A stretch of DNA of 64,000 nucleotides from Roseomonas sp. (GTDB lineage Bacteria > Pseudomonadota > Alphaproteobacteria > Acetobacterales > Acetobacteraceae): assembly GCA_020249775.1 (NCBI GenBank), contig JADCFA010000016.1, positions 62,001-126,000 of the forward strand, in the 5' to 3' direction. The translations under genes and the position numbers were made by a program. A model generated the notes under the pieces. The model was given only the letters and a program-made list of their open reading frames with translations. It ran no database searches and was not told the DNA's origin. Shown piece by piece: positions 8,046 to 18,193 of this stretch (its first letter is position 1; each line of letters begins with the position of its first letter).

Positions 8046-9160
8046 GCCTCGGCTTTGGCGCGCGCCAGATTATCCACGCGGAGCTTCTCATGCGGGCAAT
8101 CGCGATGCTGCTTCGGGCATTGCCGCCCGCCGGCGAAGGAACAAAGGCTGCGCCCGGATTGCAAGGCACCGCGTACCAGATGCGCGAGGGATGCGATAAA
8201 GGCCGGATCGCTATTCTGCGCCGGCACACGGAAATAGCCGGGAATGCCGAGATGCTCGGCCTCTTCCCGATATTCCACATCCAATTCCACCAGGGTTTCG
8301 GAATGTTCGGACACGAAGGCGATGGGGCAGATCAGGATCGCCACTTTTTCTTCCGCCGCGCGTTCAATCTCACCTTCCGTGGAAGGCCCGATCCAGACCT
8401 GAGGTGTGACGCGCGATTGATAGCAGACGATATGATCAAGCTCCGGCATCGCCAATTCAGCGACCACGGAAGCGACGGTTTGCTCGACCTGCCATTGATA
8501 GGGATCGCCCGCCTTCACAATCGATTCCGGCAGGCCATGGGCGGAGAATAATACGCGGAGCGGCACTTCCGCCGGCAATTCCGCCCGCGCCTTGGCATAG
8601 GCTTCACGTACCAGCCGCGCGGTCGCCGCCGCAAAGCCCTGATCCGAATGCCAGCAGCAAAGCGCCGTGGTCGGCACATCCAGCCCGATCTTGCGTGTGG
8701 CATCCTGCCAGGCCACCAGGCTTGAACCCGTGGTGGTGGTGGAGAATTGCGGATAAAGCGGCACCAGCAAAATGCGATCCGGCGCCCAATCCTTCACGGC
8801 GCGGGCGCATTCATCACTCATCGGGTGCCAATAGCGCATGGCAACGAAGCAGCGGGTTTCCGTCCCGGCCTCATCCGCCAAGGCCACTTCCAGGCTGCGC
8901 GCCTGTTCTTCCGTGAGTTCCAAAAGCGGCGAACGCCCGCCCAGCACCGCGTAGTTTTCCTGCGCCGGCTTGGTGCGGCGCCAGGCGATCAGCCGGCCAA
9001 GCCAGGGGCGGATGAAGCCCGGCACGCGCAGAATGGCCGGGTCGGTGAACAGGTTCACCAGGAATGGCCGCACGCTTTCAGGCGCATCGGGTCCGCCGAG
9101 GTTGAACAGCACAATAGCCAGGCGCTGGCGGCGCGGCGATGCGGGCATCATCTGATCCAT
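8042..9160 (-). CDS. hemH: Ferrochelatase
   Basis: 372 residues. It inserts Fe2+ into protoporphyrin IX, the last step of protoheme synthesis. It carries the family N-terminus LFNLGGPDAPESVRPFL (residues 18-34), the catalytic histidine in LFSAHGLPES (H208) and the acidic metal/proton path in SEHSETLVELD (E285, E288, E292). A C-terminal extension holds three cysteines (C340, C348, C355) in a C-x7-C-x6-C arrangement, resembling the [2Fe-2S] ligand set of some alphaproteobacterial, mycobacterial and animal ferrochelatases. C168 or C169 could supply a fourth ligand; this is inference. The HAD phosphatase gene overlaps its 3' end by 4 nt. Confidence 0.95.
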   Translation of the reverse strand: MDQMMPASPRRQRLAIVLFNLGGPDAPESVRPFLVNLFTDPAILRVPGFIRPWLGRLIAWRRTKPAQENYAVLGGRSPLLELTEEQARSLEVALADEAGTETRCFVAMRYWHPMSDECARAVKDWAPDRILLVPLYPQFSTTTTGSSLVAWQDATRKIGLDVPTTALCCWHSDQGFAAATARLVREAYAKARAELPAEVPLRVLFSAHGLPESIVKAGDPYQWQVEQTVASVVAELAMPELDHIVCYQSRVTPQVWIGPSTEGEIERAAEEKVAILICPIAFVSEHSETLVELDVEYREEAEHLGIPGYFRVPAQNSDPAFIASLAHLVRGALQSGRSLCSFAGGRQCPKQHRDCPHEKLRVDNLARAKAEA

Positions 9161-9242
9161 GCGCCCGACATGACATGCGCGGGCTGGCGGTCAAGGGTTC
9201 AAAGCGGTCTGGGGAGCGTTTTTTCGCCCCCAGGCACCGGAT

Positions 9243-9752
9243 TTAGGCATTTCCTTGGGCAGGGGCGGCGGCGGCCTGCTGCTGCGCGCGGCGATTCTGC
9301 CAAAGTGCCACGAAATCAATCGGCGCCAGCATCACGGGCGGGAAGCCGCCATCACGGGTGACCTCGGCCAGGATATTGCGCGCGAAGGGGAACAAAAGGC
9401 GCGGGCATTCCACCAGTAGCACGGGTTCCAACATCTCGGGCCCGATGCCATTCAGGGTGAAAATGCCGCAATAGACCAGCTCGGCGATGAAGGCCGTGGT
9501 ATCGGCGCCCAACTTCGCCTCACAGCGGATTTGCAGCGTGACCTCAAAATTCTCCTGGCCTTCCTGCAGGCGGCGGGCCTGGACATCAAGGGCAATGTCA
9601 ACCTTGGGGGCTTCGCGCAGGTTGATGAAGATTTGCGGCGCGCCCGGCACTTCGAAGGAGAGATCCTTGGTGTATTGCAGATTGAGCGTGATCGGCGTCG
9701 GCGCCCTGGCTGCGGGGCCAGTCGCCGGGGTGGCAGTGGATTGTTCGGACAT
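9243..9752 (-). CDS. secB: Protein-export chaperone SecB
   Basis: 169 residues when started at the ATG giving MSEQSTAT; a further ATG ten codons upstream exists but adds a non-conserved segment. The core shows the SecB pattern: LNLQYTKDLSFEVPGAP near residues 23-40, an EVTLQIRCEAK strand near 70-82, ELVYCGIFTLNGI near 91-103, and CPRLLFPFARNILAEVTRDGGFPPVMLAPIDF near 115-148. SecB is a cytoplasmic tetrameric chaperone that keeps preproteins unfolded and passes them to SecA. The gene sits alone between ferrochelatase and a LolA-like gene. Confidence 0.95.
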   Translation of the reverse strand: MSEQSTATPATGPAARAPTPITLNLQYTKDLSFEVPGAPQIFINLREAPKVDIALDVQARRLQEGQENFEVTLQIRCEAKLGADTTAFIAELVYCGIFTLNGIGPEMLEPVLLVECPRLLFPFARNILAEVTRDGGFPPVMLAPIDFVALWQNRRAQQQAAAAPAQGNA

Positions 9753-9843
9753 GACAAAGCCTTTCGAAGCGGGGGCGGGCAAAGCCGCCTAAGTGCGCGG
9801 GGCGGTAGCACGCCGGGGGGCGGGGCGGCAAACAAGGGCTGAA

Positions 9844-10488
9844 TTACCTTCCCCCAGCCCCGCCGGGTTCAAAAAACTGCGGATGATTGAACTGGAACAT
9901 GCGTGCGTTCAGCGCCAGCCCGGTTTCAATCTGCGTCAGCGTCACGCGGGTTTCGCGCCCCTGGGCATCCAGCACCGCCCATTGGCGCAATTCCAGGGGC
10001 TCCGGCTGGAACACCAGGGTCAAGGACCCCTCTCGCGGGTCATTGGTGCGGAACACGGTGATGCGCAGAAACCCGCCATCGCGCTGGATGCGGCTGATAG
10101 TCACATCGCCCGAAAGCCGGATTTCTGGGCGGAGCAGCATCCCAAGCGGCGTTGCGCTGGTGGGCAAAGTGGTCGGCGCCTTCAATTCCCGGTCATAGAG
10201 CAGAAATTGGTTGCCATCCGCCACCAACAGCAGCGGCTCGGGCGGGTCATAGTCAAAGCGCATCCGCCCAGGGCGAGAGATATAGGCCCAGCCCTGCGCG
10301 GAGGCGCCATTCTGGGCGATTTGCAGAAACCGCGCGCGCAGCGTCGTCAGCCGGTTCAAATAGGCCTCAACGGCGGCGATATCGCGCCGATCACGCTCGG
10401 AAAGTGCCGCCGCCTGGCTTTGGGCCAGGGCGGGGAACGGCAGCAAAAGCGGGGCGGCTAGCAGGGCGCGGCGGAACATGGCCCTCAT
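9844..10488 (-). CDS. LolA-like outer-membrane lipoprotein carrier protein
   Basis: 214 residues if started at the ATG at 10488; an ATG three codons later (10479) has a better-placed AGGG and is equally plausible. A signal peptide (RRALLAAPLLLPFPALAQ) directs it to the periplasm. The mature part matches LolA-type folds: a start around LNRLTTLRARFLQ, GWAYISRPGRMRFDYDPPEPLLLVADG near residues 65-93, then a YDRELK strand and a beta-rich C-terminus. LolA ferries lipoproteins from LolCDE to the outer membrane. It is divergent from the CMD gene, with about 90 nt between them. Confidence 0.85.
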   Translation of the reverse strand: MRAMFRRALLAAPLLLPFPALAQSQAAALSERDRRDIAAVEAYLNRLTTLRARFLQIAQNGASAQGWAYISRPGRMRFDYDPPEPLLLVADGNQFLLYDRELKAPTTLPTSATPLGMLLRPEIRLSGDVTISRIQRDGGFLRITVFRTNDPREGSLTLVFQPEPLELRQWAVLDAQGRETRVTLTQIETGLALNARMFQFNHPQFFEPGGAGGR

Positions 10489-10579
10489 GTGGACCGTCTC
10501 AGCACGAAGGGGAAGGCCCCCGAAGCTTGCCTGATTCGGGCAGGGCGTTAGCTTGCCCTCGCGCCAGAGGGGGTAGGCC

Positions 10580-11356
10580 ATGACGCAACGCAATGATTTG
10601 AACCGAACCGGCGTGGCCTTGCGCGCCGAGATTTTTGGCGCGGGTGAAGCGGCGCTCGCCAATGGCGCCCTTGGCTTTGGCGATCTGATGGCGGAACTCG
10701 TTTATGGCAATATCTGGAACCGCCCGGGCCTTTCGCGCCCGGATCGCATGGCGGTGACGCTGGCGGTGCTCTGTTCCCTGCAAAACCAGGCGCAGCTTCG
10801 CCGCCACGTTGCCGCCGCGCTCAAGCTTGGCCTCGCGCCGCGCGCCATTGTGGAGATTTTGATCCAGATCGGCATTTATCGCGGCTTCGCGGCATCGGAA
10901 ACCGCACTGGAAACGGCGTTGGCGGTCTTTGCCGAGGCAGGCATCTCGCTTGAACCCGACGCACCACGCACTGATTCGCTGGAAGTGCTGATGGCACGCG
11001 GGCGGGATTTGCAAGGCGCGCTGCATGCCGAACGCCGGCATGAAGGCCATGCTGCGCCGGATAATCCCGCGACCGGCAGCATTTATCCGCTGGTGGTGCA
11101 GTATTGTTATGGCGAGATCTGGGATCGGCCAGGGCTGGATCGGCGGTTGCGTGCGCTTTGCGCCGTGGCATCCTTCGCCGCCTTGGATCACGATATTCTG
11201 CTCCGTAAATTCATTCTCTCGGCGCTGAATATCGGCGCCAGCCGGAACGACATCATTGAAACCCTGATCCAGGGCGGGCCTTACAATGGCTTTGCCTTCA
11301 TGCTGAAGGCCCTGAATATCGCGCAGGAAGCCTTTGCCTCACTGGACAAGGCGTGA
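10580..11356 (+). CDS. Carboxymuconolactone decarboxylase-like protein with two CMD domains
   Basis: 258 residues containing two CMD-fold units: about residues 37-115 (LVYGNIWNRPGLSRPDR... HVAAALKLGLAPRAIVEIL) and about 172-250 (YCYGEIWDRPGLDRR... FILSALNIGASRNDIIETL). The duplicated GxIWxRPGL motif shows they arose by internal duplication. The AhpD-type Cys-x-x-Cys is absent, so a peroxidase-reductase role is unlikely; a gamma-carboxymuconolactone decarboxylase-like enzyme acting in aromatic breakdown is possible but unproven. It heads a tight plus-strand run (DUF2272 lipoprotein, OYE, SelO). Confidence 0.82.
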   Translation: MTQRNDLNRTGVALRAEIFGAGEAALANGALGFGDLMAELVYGNIWNRPGLSRPDRMAVTLAVLCSLQNQAQLRRHVAAALKLGLAPRAIVEILIQIGIYRGFAASETALETALAVFAEAGISLEPDAPRTDSLEVLMARGRDLQGALHAERRHEGHAAPDNPATGSIYPLVVQYCYGEIWDRPGLDRRLRALCAVASFAALDHDILLRKFILSALNIGASRNDIIETLIQGGPYNGFAFMLKALNIAQEAFASLDKA

Positions 11357-11364
11357 AGGCTGGC

Positions 11365-12168
11365 ATGGCGAAGACAAGGCTTTATCTGGCATTGCTGCTG
11401 ACCGTGCTGCTTGCGGCCTGCGCCGTGGGGCCGCCGGCACCCAAGGAACCGCCGCTATCCTACCCGCCGCTGGCGCGGGAAAGAATGCTCCGCATCGCCA
11501 TCGCGGAATGGGAAGAATGGGGGCGGCAGGTTTCAGACCGGCAGCCTGGGCCGGCGCAGGAATCGGACCCCACCGGCTTTCCGCGCCTGCAAGCCTATTG
11601 GCGGGCGGTGCCGGAAGGCCGCGGCATCATCACGCGCAATCGCGCGCTTTTCCGCGCGGGCTATGAAGGGCAATGGCAGCAGGATGCCTGGTCCGCCGCC
11701 TTCATTTCGTTTGTGATGCAGACAGCCGGCATTGATGCGCGGGAATTCCCGCCCTCTGCTGCGCATGGCACCAGCATTGATGGCATGATCGCCGATGCGC
11801 GGGAATTTCCCGATCAGGCGCCCTTCATCCCGCATCGCGTGCAGGATCGTGTTGCGGCGCCGGGGGATTTGCTCTGCGCCGATCGGTCACGCGCGCCCCT
11901 GGCCCATTGGCAGGACCGCGCCGGGGATCAGGGGCGGTTTCGGCCCATGCATTGCGATATTGTCATCCGCAACCATCACGGCATGGTGGAAGCGATTGGC
12001 GGGAATATCCGCGATGCGGTGACGCTGGCGCGCTTCCCAACCGACCGGCGCGGCATTTTGCGCCCCGCCCCCCCTGGCGCGCCGCAATGGTTCGCCATAT
12101 TCGAAAACCGCTTGGGGCGGCTGCCGCCCTGGACCACTTCGCCCAACCCGGAGGCTTCCCGCCCGTGA
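11365..12168 (+). CDS. DUF2272-type lipoprotein
   Basis: 267 residues from the ATG at 11365, preceded by AAGG with 6-nt spacing; a GTG at 11353 overlapping the CMD stop would add four residues. The N-terminus is a lipoprotein signal: hydrophobic stretch and a lipobox LLAAC with cysteine near residue 18. The mature part contains an EGQWQQDAWSAAFISFVM block, a GTSIDGMIADA block and a C-terminal HCDIVIRN...EAIGGN section. This resembles the DUF2272 family, which has an NlpC/P60-like look (a conserved His and charged residues), though no catalytic cysteine is obvious. The function is unknown and the location would be the cell envelope. Confidence 0.7.
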   Translation: MAKTRLYLALLLTVLLAACAVGPPAPKEPPLSYPPLARERMLRIAIAEWEEWGRQVSDRQPGPAQESDPTGFPRLQAYWRAVPEGRGIITRNRALFRAGYEGQWQQDAWSAAFISFVMQTAGIDAREFPPSAAHGTSIDGMIADAREFPDQAPFIPHRVQDRVAAPGDLLCADRSRAPLAHWQDRAGDQGRFRPMHCDIVIRNHHGMVEAIGGNIRDAVTLARFPTDRRGILRPAPPGAPQWFAIFENRLGRLPPWTTSPNPEASRP

Positions 12169-13280
12169 CCGATCTGTTTTCCCCCCTGACGCTGCGCGGC
12201 GTTACCTTTTCCAACCGCATCGGCGTCGCACCCATGTGCCAGTATTCCTGCCATGATGATGGCATCCCGACCGAATGGCATCTGGTGCATCTCGGGTCAC
12301 GCGCGGTTGGCGGTGCCGGCATGGTGATGGTGGAAGCCACCGCCGTGGTAGCGGAAGGCCGCATCAGCCCCGGCGATGTCGGCATTTGGTCTGATGCACA
12401 TCTGGCAAGCCACACGCAATTGGCCTCCGCACTTGCGGCACTTGGCACCGTGCCGGCCATTCAATTGGCGCATGCCGGGCGCAAGGCTTCCCGCAAGCAG
12501 GCCTGGCTGCCAGGCCCGGCGGAGCCTTCCTGGGAAACCCTGGGCCCTTCGGCCGAGGCCTTTGGCGATTTCATCCCGCCACGCGCCATGACGGAAGCGG
12601 ATATTGCGGCGACGATTGAAGCCTTTGTCGCGGCCACCAAGCGTTCCATCAAGGCGGGTTACCGGCTGATCGAATTGCATGCCGCGCATGGTTATTTGCT
12701 GCATCAATTCCTGAGCCCGCTGACCAATAAGCGCAATGATCGCTGGGGCGGGGATTTTGAAGGCCGCGCGCGCTTGCCGCTTGAGATCGCCGCTGCCATG
12801 CGCGCTGCCATGCCCGCCGATGCCGTGCTTGGCGTGCGCGTTTCGCATACGGATTGGGTGGATGGCGGCTGGACCACGGAAGAAACCGTGGAATTGTCGC
12901 GCCGCTTCAAGGCGCTTGGCGTGGATTTCATGGATGTATCTTCCGGCGGCAATGATCCGCGCCAGCAAATCCCGCTCGGGCCTGGCTATCAGGTGCCGGG
13001 TGCGGCTGCGGTGAAACATGGTGCGGGCATCATCACGGCTGCGGTTGGCCTGATCACGGAAGCGAAGCAGGCGCAGGCCATTCTGGATGAAGGCCATGCG
13101 GATTGGATCTATCTGGCCCGCGTGCTGCTGCGCGATCCCTATTGGCCCTTGCATGCGGCGGCTGAGCTTGGCCGCACGGAAGCGGTGCCAACCCCCCCGC
13201 AATATGATCGCGGCTGGAATGCGCTCGGCAAGACGAAAATGGCCATGCCCATCGCCAACCCCATGCCGCGCTTGGGATGA
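12165..13280 (+). CDS. NADH:flavin oxidoreductase, Old Yellow Enzyme family (NamA/YqjM-like)
   Basis: 371 residues from a GTG at 12165 preceded by GGAGG at 12150-12154; this start overlaps the stop of the lipoprotein gene. It is a TIM-barrel FMN enzyme that reduces activated C=C bonds with NAD(P)H. Visible family blocks: [13 protein letters not shown] near residues 16-28 (the Cys and adjacent residues are typical of the YqjM subclass), IQLAHAGRK near 100-108, the [25 protein letters not shown] block near 170-190, and the phosphate-binding [12 protein letters not shown] near 290. The gene overlaps selO by 4 nt. Confidence 0.93.
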   Translation: MTDLFSPLTLRGVTFSNRIGVAPMCQYSCHDDGIPTEWHLVHLGSRAVGGAGMVMVEATAVVAEGRISPGDVGIWSDAHLASHTQLASALAALGTVPAIQLAHAGRKASRKQAWLPGPAEPSWETLGPSAEAFGDFIPPRAMTEADIAATIEAFVAATKRSIKAGYRLIELHAAHGYLLHQFLSPLTNKRNDRWGGDFEGRARLPLEIAAAMRAAMPADAVLGVRVSHTDWVDGGWTTEETVELSRRFKALGVDFMDVSSGGNDPRQQIPLGPGYQVPGAAAVKHGAGIITAAVGLITEAKQAQAILDEGHADWIYLARVLLRDPYWPLHAAAELGRTEAVPTPPQYDRGWNALGKTKMAMPIANPMPRLG

Positions 13281-14737
13281 GCACGCGGTTTTCCTTCGAC
13301 AATAGCTATGCCCGCCTGCCGGAGCGCTTCTATATCCGGCAGGAACCGCTTGCGGTCGCGGCACCCAGGCTGGTGTTTTTCAACGCACCGCTTGCGGAAG
13401 AACTTCGCCTTGATGCGCCAGCGCTTGCGGGTGCGGAGGGTGCCGCGATTTTCGCCGGCAATCTTGTGCCGGAGGGTGCTGACCCCTTGGCGATGGCCTA
13501 TGCCGGCCATCAATTCGGCGGTTTCAGCCCGCGCCTTGGTGATGGTCGCGCGCTTCTTTTAGGAGAGGTGATTGGTCGTGACGGGCAGCGCCGCGATATC
13601 CACCTAAAGGGCAGCGGGCGCACACCCTTCTCCCGTGGTGGCGATGGCCGCGCCGTGCTGGGTCCGATGCTGCGCGAGGCCATCATCAGCGAAGCCATGG
13701 CAGCGCTTGGCGTGCCGACCACGCGCGCGCTGGCGGTGGCGATGACAGGCGAAGCGGTGCTGCGCGAAAAACTGCAACCGGGCGCCGTGCTGGCGCGCGT
13801 GGCGGCCAGCCATATCCGCGTCGGCAGCTTTCAGTATTTCGCCGCGCGGGATGATCAGGAGGCGCTAAAGCTGCTCGCGGATTTCGCGATTGCGCGACAT
13901 GACCCTGCGGCGGCTGAAGCGGAAAACCCCTACGCCGCGTTGCTCACTGGCGTGATTGCGCGGCAAGCAAAGCTGATCGCGGCCTGGCTGCATATCGGCT
14001 TCATCCATGGCGTCATGAATACCGACAATATGACGATCAGCGGTGAGACGATTGATTACGGCCCCTGCGCCTTCATGGATGCCTATGATCCCGCGATGGT
14101 ATTGAGTTCCATTGATCACGGCGGGCGCTATGCCTATGCCAATCAGCCGCGCATGGCGCAGTGGAATCTGGCGCGGCTGGCGGAGGCGCTGCTGCCGCTT
14201 TTGGCAGAACAGGAAGAAGCGGCGCTTGAGATCGCCCAAGCGGCACTCGGCACCTTCGCCCCGGCTTTTGAGGCCGCCTATTATGATGGCTTCGCGCGCA
14301 AGATCGGCATTGCGGCACGCGCCCCGGAAGACAATGCGCTGATCGAGGATTTGCTGCGCAGCATGGCGGAACAGGGTGCTGATTTCACCCTGACCTTCCG
14401 CGGCCTGGCCGCGGCGGCGGAGGGTGATGCGGGCGCGGCCCGCGCGCAATTCACCGATCCGGCAGCGTTTGATAGCTGGGCTGAAGGCTGGCGCGCGCGG
14501 ATCACGCGCGAAGCAGCCCCCGCAGGGCTGATGCGCGCCACCAACCCGGCCTTCATCCCGCGCAATCATTTGGTCGAAGCTGCTATCCGCGCCGCCGAGG
14601 ACCGCGATGATTTCCGCCCCTTTGAGGCGCTGATGGCAGTCCTGGCACGGCCCTTTGAGGATCAGCCAGGGAGCGCGCCTTTCGCCACCCCACCCAAGCC
14701 CGAAGAACGCGTGCTGGCGACCTTCTGCGGCACCTGA
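13277..14737 (+). CDS. selO: SelO-family protein adenylyltransferase (YdiU/UPF0061)
   Basis: 486 residues, close to the family size. SelO proteins are kinase-fold enzymes that transfer AMP to Ser/Thr/Tyr of proteins and are linked to redox homeostasis. Sequence blocks: the N-terminal [13 protein letters not shown] (residues 6-18), [23 protein letters not shown] (75-97), [20 protein letters not shown] (107-126), [22 protein letters not shown] (132-153), and [25 protein letters not shown] (244-268), holding the Asn/Asp metal-binding pair. It is in a 4-nt overlap with the OYE gene, so it is expressed with an oxidoreductase. Confidence 0.93.
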   Translation: MSTRFSFDNSYARLPERFYIRQEPLAVAAPRLVFFNAPLAEELRLDAPALAGAEGAAIFAGNLVPEGADPLAMAYAGHQFGGFSPRLGDGRALLLGEVIGRDGQRRDIHLKGSGRTPFSRGGDGRAVLGPMLREAIISEAMAALGVPTTRALAVAMTGEAVLREKLQPGAVLARVAASHIRVGSFQYFAARDDQEALKLLADFAIARHDPAAAEAENPYAALLTGVIARQAKLIAAWLHIGFIHGVMNTDNMTISGETIDYGPCAFMDAYDPAMVLSSIDHGGRYAYANQPRMAQWNLARLAEALLPLLAEQEEAALEIAQAALGTFAPAFEAAYYDGFARKIGIAARAPEDNALIEDLLRSMAEQGADFTLTFRGLAAAAEGDAGAARAQFTDPAAFDSWAEGWRARITREAAPAGLMRATNPAFIPRNHLVEAAIRAAEDRDDFRPFEALMAVLARPFEDQPGSAPFATPPKPEERVLATFCGT

Positions 14738-14807
14738 GCCTGTTGCCTTTCGGGGGAAAAAGGACCAGATAGGTCCGGAAACCGCCTCCCATCCAAAGGG
14801 CCAAGAC

Positions 14808-15374
14808 ATGTTCATCGAAACCGAAGCCACCCCCAACCCCGCCACGCTGAAATTCCTGCCCGGCCGGGATGTTTTGGGTGATCGGGGCACGGCAGATTTC
14901 ACCAGCGCCGAGGAAGCCGCCGGCCGTTCCCCCCTCGCTGAACGGCTGTTTGGCCTCGGCGAAGTCGCGCGGGTCTTTTTCGGCTCGGATTTCGTGACCG
15001 TGACCAAGACGCTGGATGCCGATTGGCAAATGCTCCGCCCGCAAGTGCTGGGCGCCATCATGGAACATTACCTGACCGGCATGCCCATTCTGGAAGGGGC
15101 CGCGGCCGAGGAACATGCCGAGGATTTTGAGCCGGCCGATCAGGAAATCGTCCTGCAAATCAAGGAATTGCTAGACACGCGCGTGCGCCCGGCGGTGGCC
15201 AGCGACGGCGGCGATATCGTGTTCCGCGGCTTCCGCGATGGCATTGTGCGGCTGCGCATGCAGGGTGCCTGTTCCGGCTGCCCATCTTCGCGCGCCACGC
15301 TGAAGCATGGCGTGGAAAACATGCTGCGCCATTACGTGCCGGAAGTGGTGGCGGTGGAGCAGGTGGAAGCCTGA
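14808..15374 (+). CDS. Nfu-type iron-sulfur cluster scaffold/carrier protein
   Basis: 188 residues from the ATG giving MFIETEATPNP; the longer open frame upstream overlaps selO. Residues 1-88 form the Nfu N-terminal domain (FIETEATPNPATLKFLPGR start, AERLFGLGEVARVFFGSDFVTVTK). Residues about 105-185 form the NifU-like C-terminal domain with the CxxC motif that holds a cluster (GACSGCPSS). This two-domain form is the mitochondrial/alphaproteobacterial NFU1 type, which delivers [4Fe-4S] clusters to target enzymes. It is a separate locus from the iscR/iscS genes around 47-55 kb. Confidence 0.93.
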   Translation: MFIETEATPNPATLKFLPGRDVLGDRGTADFTSAEEAAGRSPLAERLFGLGEVARVFFGSDFVTVTKTLDADWQMLRPQVLGAIMEHYLTGMPILEGAAAEEHAEDFEPADQEIVLQIKELLDTRVRPAVASDGGDIVFRGFRDGIVRLRMQGACSGCPSSRATLKHGVENMLRHYVPEVVAVEQVEA

Positions 15375-15420
15375 CGCTATAGAGCCCCCGCTGTTTTCAC
15401 TGCCCTGACGGAGCCAAACC

Positions 15421-16020
15421 ATGTCCGAAACTGCCGCGCCCCTTGATGATCGGGCGCTTGATCAGCTTTTCCGTGCCGCGCGCACCCAAAACAAGTGGCA
15501 GGATCGGCCCGTGCCCGATGCCAAATTGCAGGAGCTTTATGAGCTGCTGAAATGGGGCCCGACTTCGGCCAATTCCTCACCCGCGCGCTTTGTTTTTGTG
15601 CGCACGCCGGAAGGCAAGGCGAAGCTCAAGGAAGCGCTTTCCGCCGGCAATCTGGAAAAGACCATGGCAGCGCCGGTCACGGTAATTGTCTGCTACGACA
15701 GCTATTTCTACGACAAGCTCGGCCAGCTTTTCCCGCATGCGGATGCCAAGCCCTGGTTCACCTCAAGTCCGGAATTCGCGGAAAAGACCGCGTTTCGCAA
15801 TGGGTCCTTGCAGGGCGCCTATCTGATGCTGGCGGCGCGCGCCATCGGGCTTGATGTCGGCGCCATGAGCGGCTTTGACAATGCCAAGGTGGATGAGCTG
15901 TTCCTCTTTGGCACCGGCTGGAAGTCCAATTTCCTGGTCAATCTGGGCTATGGCGACCCCGCTGGCCTGTTCCCGCGCAGCCCGCGGCTTTCCTTTGATG
16001 AGGCGGCGCGGCTGGAATAG
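15421..16020 (+). CDS. Nitroreductase-family oxidoreductase, RutE-like (malonic semialdehyde reductase)
   Basis: 199 residues, the usual RutE size. RutE reduces malonic semialdehyde to 3-hydroxypropionate in pyrimidine breakdown, using NADPH and FMN. Blocks seen: [19 protein letters not shown] (split around residue 14-32), [19 protein letters not shown] near 42-60, [31 protein letters not shown] near 124-154 and the C-terminal [11 protein letters not shown]. No other rut genes are adjacent, so the assignment is to the RutE/HadB-like subfamily, not to the rut pathway. Confidence 0.88.
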   Translation: MSETAAPLDDRALDQLFRAARTQNKWQDRPVPDAKLQELYELLKWGPTSANSSPARFVFVRTPEGKAKLKEALSAGNLEKTMAAPVTVIVCYDSYFYDKLGQLFPHADAKPWFTSSPEFAEKTAFRNGSLQGAYLMLAARAIGLDVGAMSGFDNAKVDELFLFGTGWKSNFLVNLGYGDPAGLFPRSPRLSFDEAARLE

Positions 16021-16029
16021 GCGCGCCCC

Positions 16030-16055
16030 ACCCGCCGGGTTTGACCCTGGCGGGT
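16030..16055. terminator. Possible stem-loop after the rutE-like gene
   Basis: A perfect 7-bp inverted repeat, ACCCGCC / GGCGGGT, with a 12-nt loop that itself contains GGGT/ACCC. It begins 10 nt after the stop codon of the RutE-like gene and lies 45 nt before trpB. There is no long T-tract, so intrinsic termination is only a possibility; a trpB leader structure is an alternative. Confidence 0.4.
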
Positions 16056-16099
16056 TCTAGACTAAACAGGCAGCAACACACGCAAATTGAGAGACTGCC

Positions 16100-17317
16100 T
16101 TGAACAAGCCGCTGCCCAATTCCTTCCGCCAGGGGCCCGATGCCCGTGGCCGCTTCGGCCCTTATGGCGGGCGTTTCGTCGCCGAAACCCTGATGCCGCT
16201 GATCCTTGAGGTCGAAAAAGCCTATGAGGAAGCAAAGCGCGACCCGGCCTTCATGAATGAATGGCGCCGCTTGCTGACCCATTATGTCGGCCGGCCCAGC
16301 CCGCTTTGGTATGCCGAACGCCTGACGCAGAAGCTCGGCGGGGCGAAAATCTATTTCAAGCGCGATGAGCTGAACCATACCGGCGCGCATAAGATCAATG
16401 CCGTGCTGGGGCAGATCATGCTGGCCAAGCGCATGGGCAAGACGCGCATCATCGCGGAAACCGGGGCGGGTCAGCATGGTGTTGCGACCGCCACGGCCTG
16501 CGCTTTGTTCGACCTGCCCTGCACCGTCTTTATGGGTGCAACCGATGTGGAACGCCAGCAGCCGAACGTGTTTCGCATGAAGCTGCTGGGAGCAGAGGTT
16601 GTGCCCGTGACCTCCGGCGCTGCAACGCTCAAGGATGCGATGAATGAAGGGCTGCGTGATTGGGTCGCCAATGTGCGCGATACCTATTACTGCATCGGCA
16701 CGGTGGCCGGCCCGCATCCCTTCCCGATGATGGTGCGGGATTTCCAATCCGTGATCGGCACGGAAGCGCGCGAACAGATGCTGGCTGCCGAAGGGCGTTT
16801 GCCGGATTTGCTGGTGGCCGCGATTGGTGGCGGTTCCAATGCCATGGGGCTGTTCTACCCCTTCCTGGATGATGCCAGCGTTGCGATGCATGGCGTGGAA
16901 GCCGCCGGCAAGGGCGTGGATACGGAAGAACACGCGGCATCACTCACCAAAGGCCGCCCCGGCGTGCTGCATGGCAATCGCACCTATCTGTTGCAGGATG
17001 AATTCGGCCAGATCCTGGAAGCGCATTCCATCAGCGCGGGGCTGGATTATCCCGGTGTTGGCCCGGAACATGCCTGGCTGCATGACATCAAGCGCGTGGA
17101 ATATGTGAGTGCGACGGATGATGAGGCGCTGTCGGCCTTCCAGCTATGCTCCAAAATGGAAGGCATCATCCCGGCCTTGGAACCCGCACATGCCCTGGCG
17201 CATGTGATCAAGGTGGCGCCCAGCATGCCCAAGGATAAGCTGATCATCATGAATATGTGTGGCCGTGGCGATAAGGATATTTTCACCGTGGCGCGCGCCC
17301 TTGGCGTTTCGATGTGA
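16100..17317 (+). CDS. trpB: Tryptophan synthase beta chain
   Basis: 405 residues. It condenses indole with serine using pyridoxal phosphate. The PLP lysine is in [13 protein letters not shown] (K98). Other family blocks are [17 protein letters not shown] near the N-terminus, [18 protein letters not shown] near residues 129-146 and the glycine-rich phosphate-binding GGGSNAMG near 240. The start is a TTG/ATG-type choice at 16100 (codon TTG, reading M-N-K-P); it is the only start consistent with the family length. trpA overlaps its stop, as usual for the alpha2-beta2 complex. Confidence 0.97.
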   Translation: MNKPLPNSFRQGPDARGRFGPYGGRFVAETLMPLILEVEKAYEEAKRDPAFMNEWRRLLTHYVGRPSPLWYAERLTQKLGGAKIYFKRDELNHTGAHKINAVLGQIMLAKRMGKTRIIAETGAGQHGVATATACALFDLPCTVFMGATDVERQQPNVFRMKLLGAEVVPVTSGAATLKDAMNEGLRDWVANVRDTYYCIGTVAGPHPFPMMVRDFQSVIGTEAREQMLAAEGRLPDLLVAAIGGGSNAMGLFYPFLDDASVAMHGVEAAGKGVDTEEHAASLTKGRPGVLHGNRTYLLQDEFGQILEAHSISAGLDYPGVGPEHAWLHDIKRVEYVSATDDEALSAFQLCSKMEGIIPALEPAHALAHVIKVAPSMPKDKLIIMNMCGRGDKDIFTVARALGVSM

Positions 17318-18159
17318 GTGTCATGACAGGAACTTCCCGCATCGCCGCGCGCTTCGCTTCCCTTCGCGCCGAAGGGCGTGGCGCCTTGATCCCCTTTCTG
17401 GAAGCCTTTGATCCAGACCGTGCGACGGCCATGGAAATCCTGCGCGGCTTTCCAGGCGCGGGCGCTGATTTGATTGAAATCGGCTGCCCCTTCACGGACC
17501 CCATGGCCGATGGCCCGACGATTCAACGCGCTGGGCAGCGCGGTTTGAAGGCTGGCGCGACATTGGCCGGCACGCTGCAAATGGTGCGCGAATTTCGCGC
17601 GGGTGATGCGGCAACGCCGATCATTCTGATGGGCTATTACAACCCCATCCTGTCTTATGGCGCCAATTTCTGCGCCGATGCGGCGGCAGCCGGTGTGGAT
17701 GGCCTGATCATCGTGGATGTGCCGCCCGAAGAAGCGGATGAGATCGAACCTCAGGCACGCACTGCCGGGCTTGATATGATCCGCCTGATTGCGCCAACCA
17801 CGGATGATGCGCGGCTGCCCAAGGTTTTGGCCGCGACATCAGGCTTTGTCTATTACGTTTCCATCACTGGCATTACGGGGACGCGCAGCGCCAGCGGCGC
17901 TGAATTGGCGGACGCCATTCCGCGCATCCGCAGGCACACCAATCTGCCGATCGCCATTGGCTTTGGCGTGCGCACGCCCGAACAGGCCGCCGAAGCCGCG
18001 CGCATTGCTGATGGTGCGGTGGTGGCTTCAGCATTGATTGATGTGCTGGCGGGCGATCTGGATGCCGAAGGCCGCGCCAAGCCTGGCACGGCGCGGAAGG
18101 TGCTGGATCAGGTTGCGGCACTGTCCGCTGCTGTGCGCAAGGTTAAGAAAGGCGCCTGA
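17314..18159 (+). CDS. trpA: Tryptophan synthase alpha chain
   Basis: 281 residues from the GTG that overlaps the trpB stop by 4 nt; an ATG at 17323 gives a protein three residues shorter and is equally possible. It cleaves indole-3-glycerol phosphate to indole, which is channelled to TrpB. Catalytic residues appear in [18 protein letters not shown] (E55 and D66 in this numbering), with the phosphate-binding [10 protein letters not shown] segment later. The usual TAGDP motif after the first strand reads EAFDP here, an uncommon variation. trpF is not next to the pair in this window. Confidence 0.95.
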   Translation: MSVMTGTSRIAARFASLRAEGRGALIPFLEAFDPDRATAMEILRGFPGAGADLIEIGCPFTDPMADGPTIQRAGQRGLKAGATLAGTLQMVREFRAGDAATPIILMGYYNPILSYGANFCADAAAAGVDGLIIVDVPPEEADEIEPQARTAGLDMIRLIAPTTDDARLPKVLAATSGFVYYVSITGITGTRSASGAELADAIPRIRRHTNLPIAIGFGVRTPEQAAEAARIADGAVVASALIDVLAGDLDAEGRAKPGTARKVLDQVAALSAAVRKVKKGA

Positions 18160-18193
18160 AGGCGCGTCCCAAGTTACTGAGAGGAAGAGTGTG

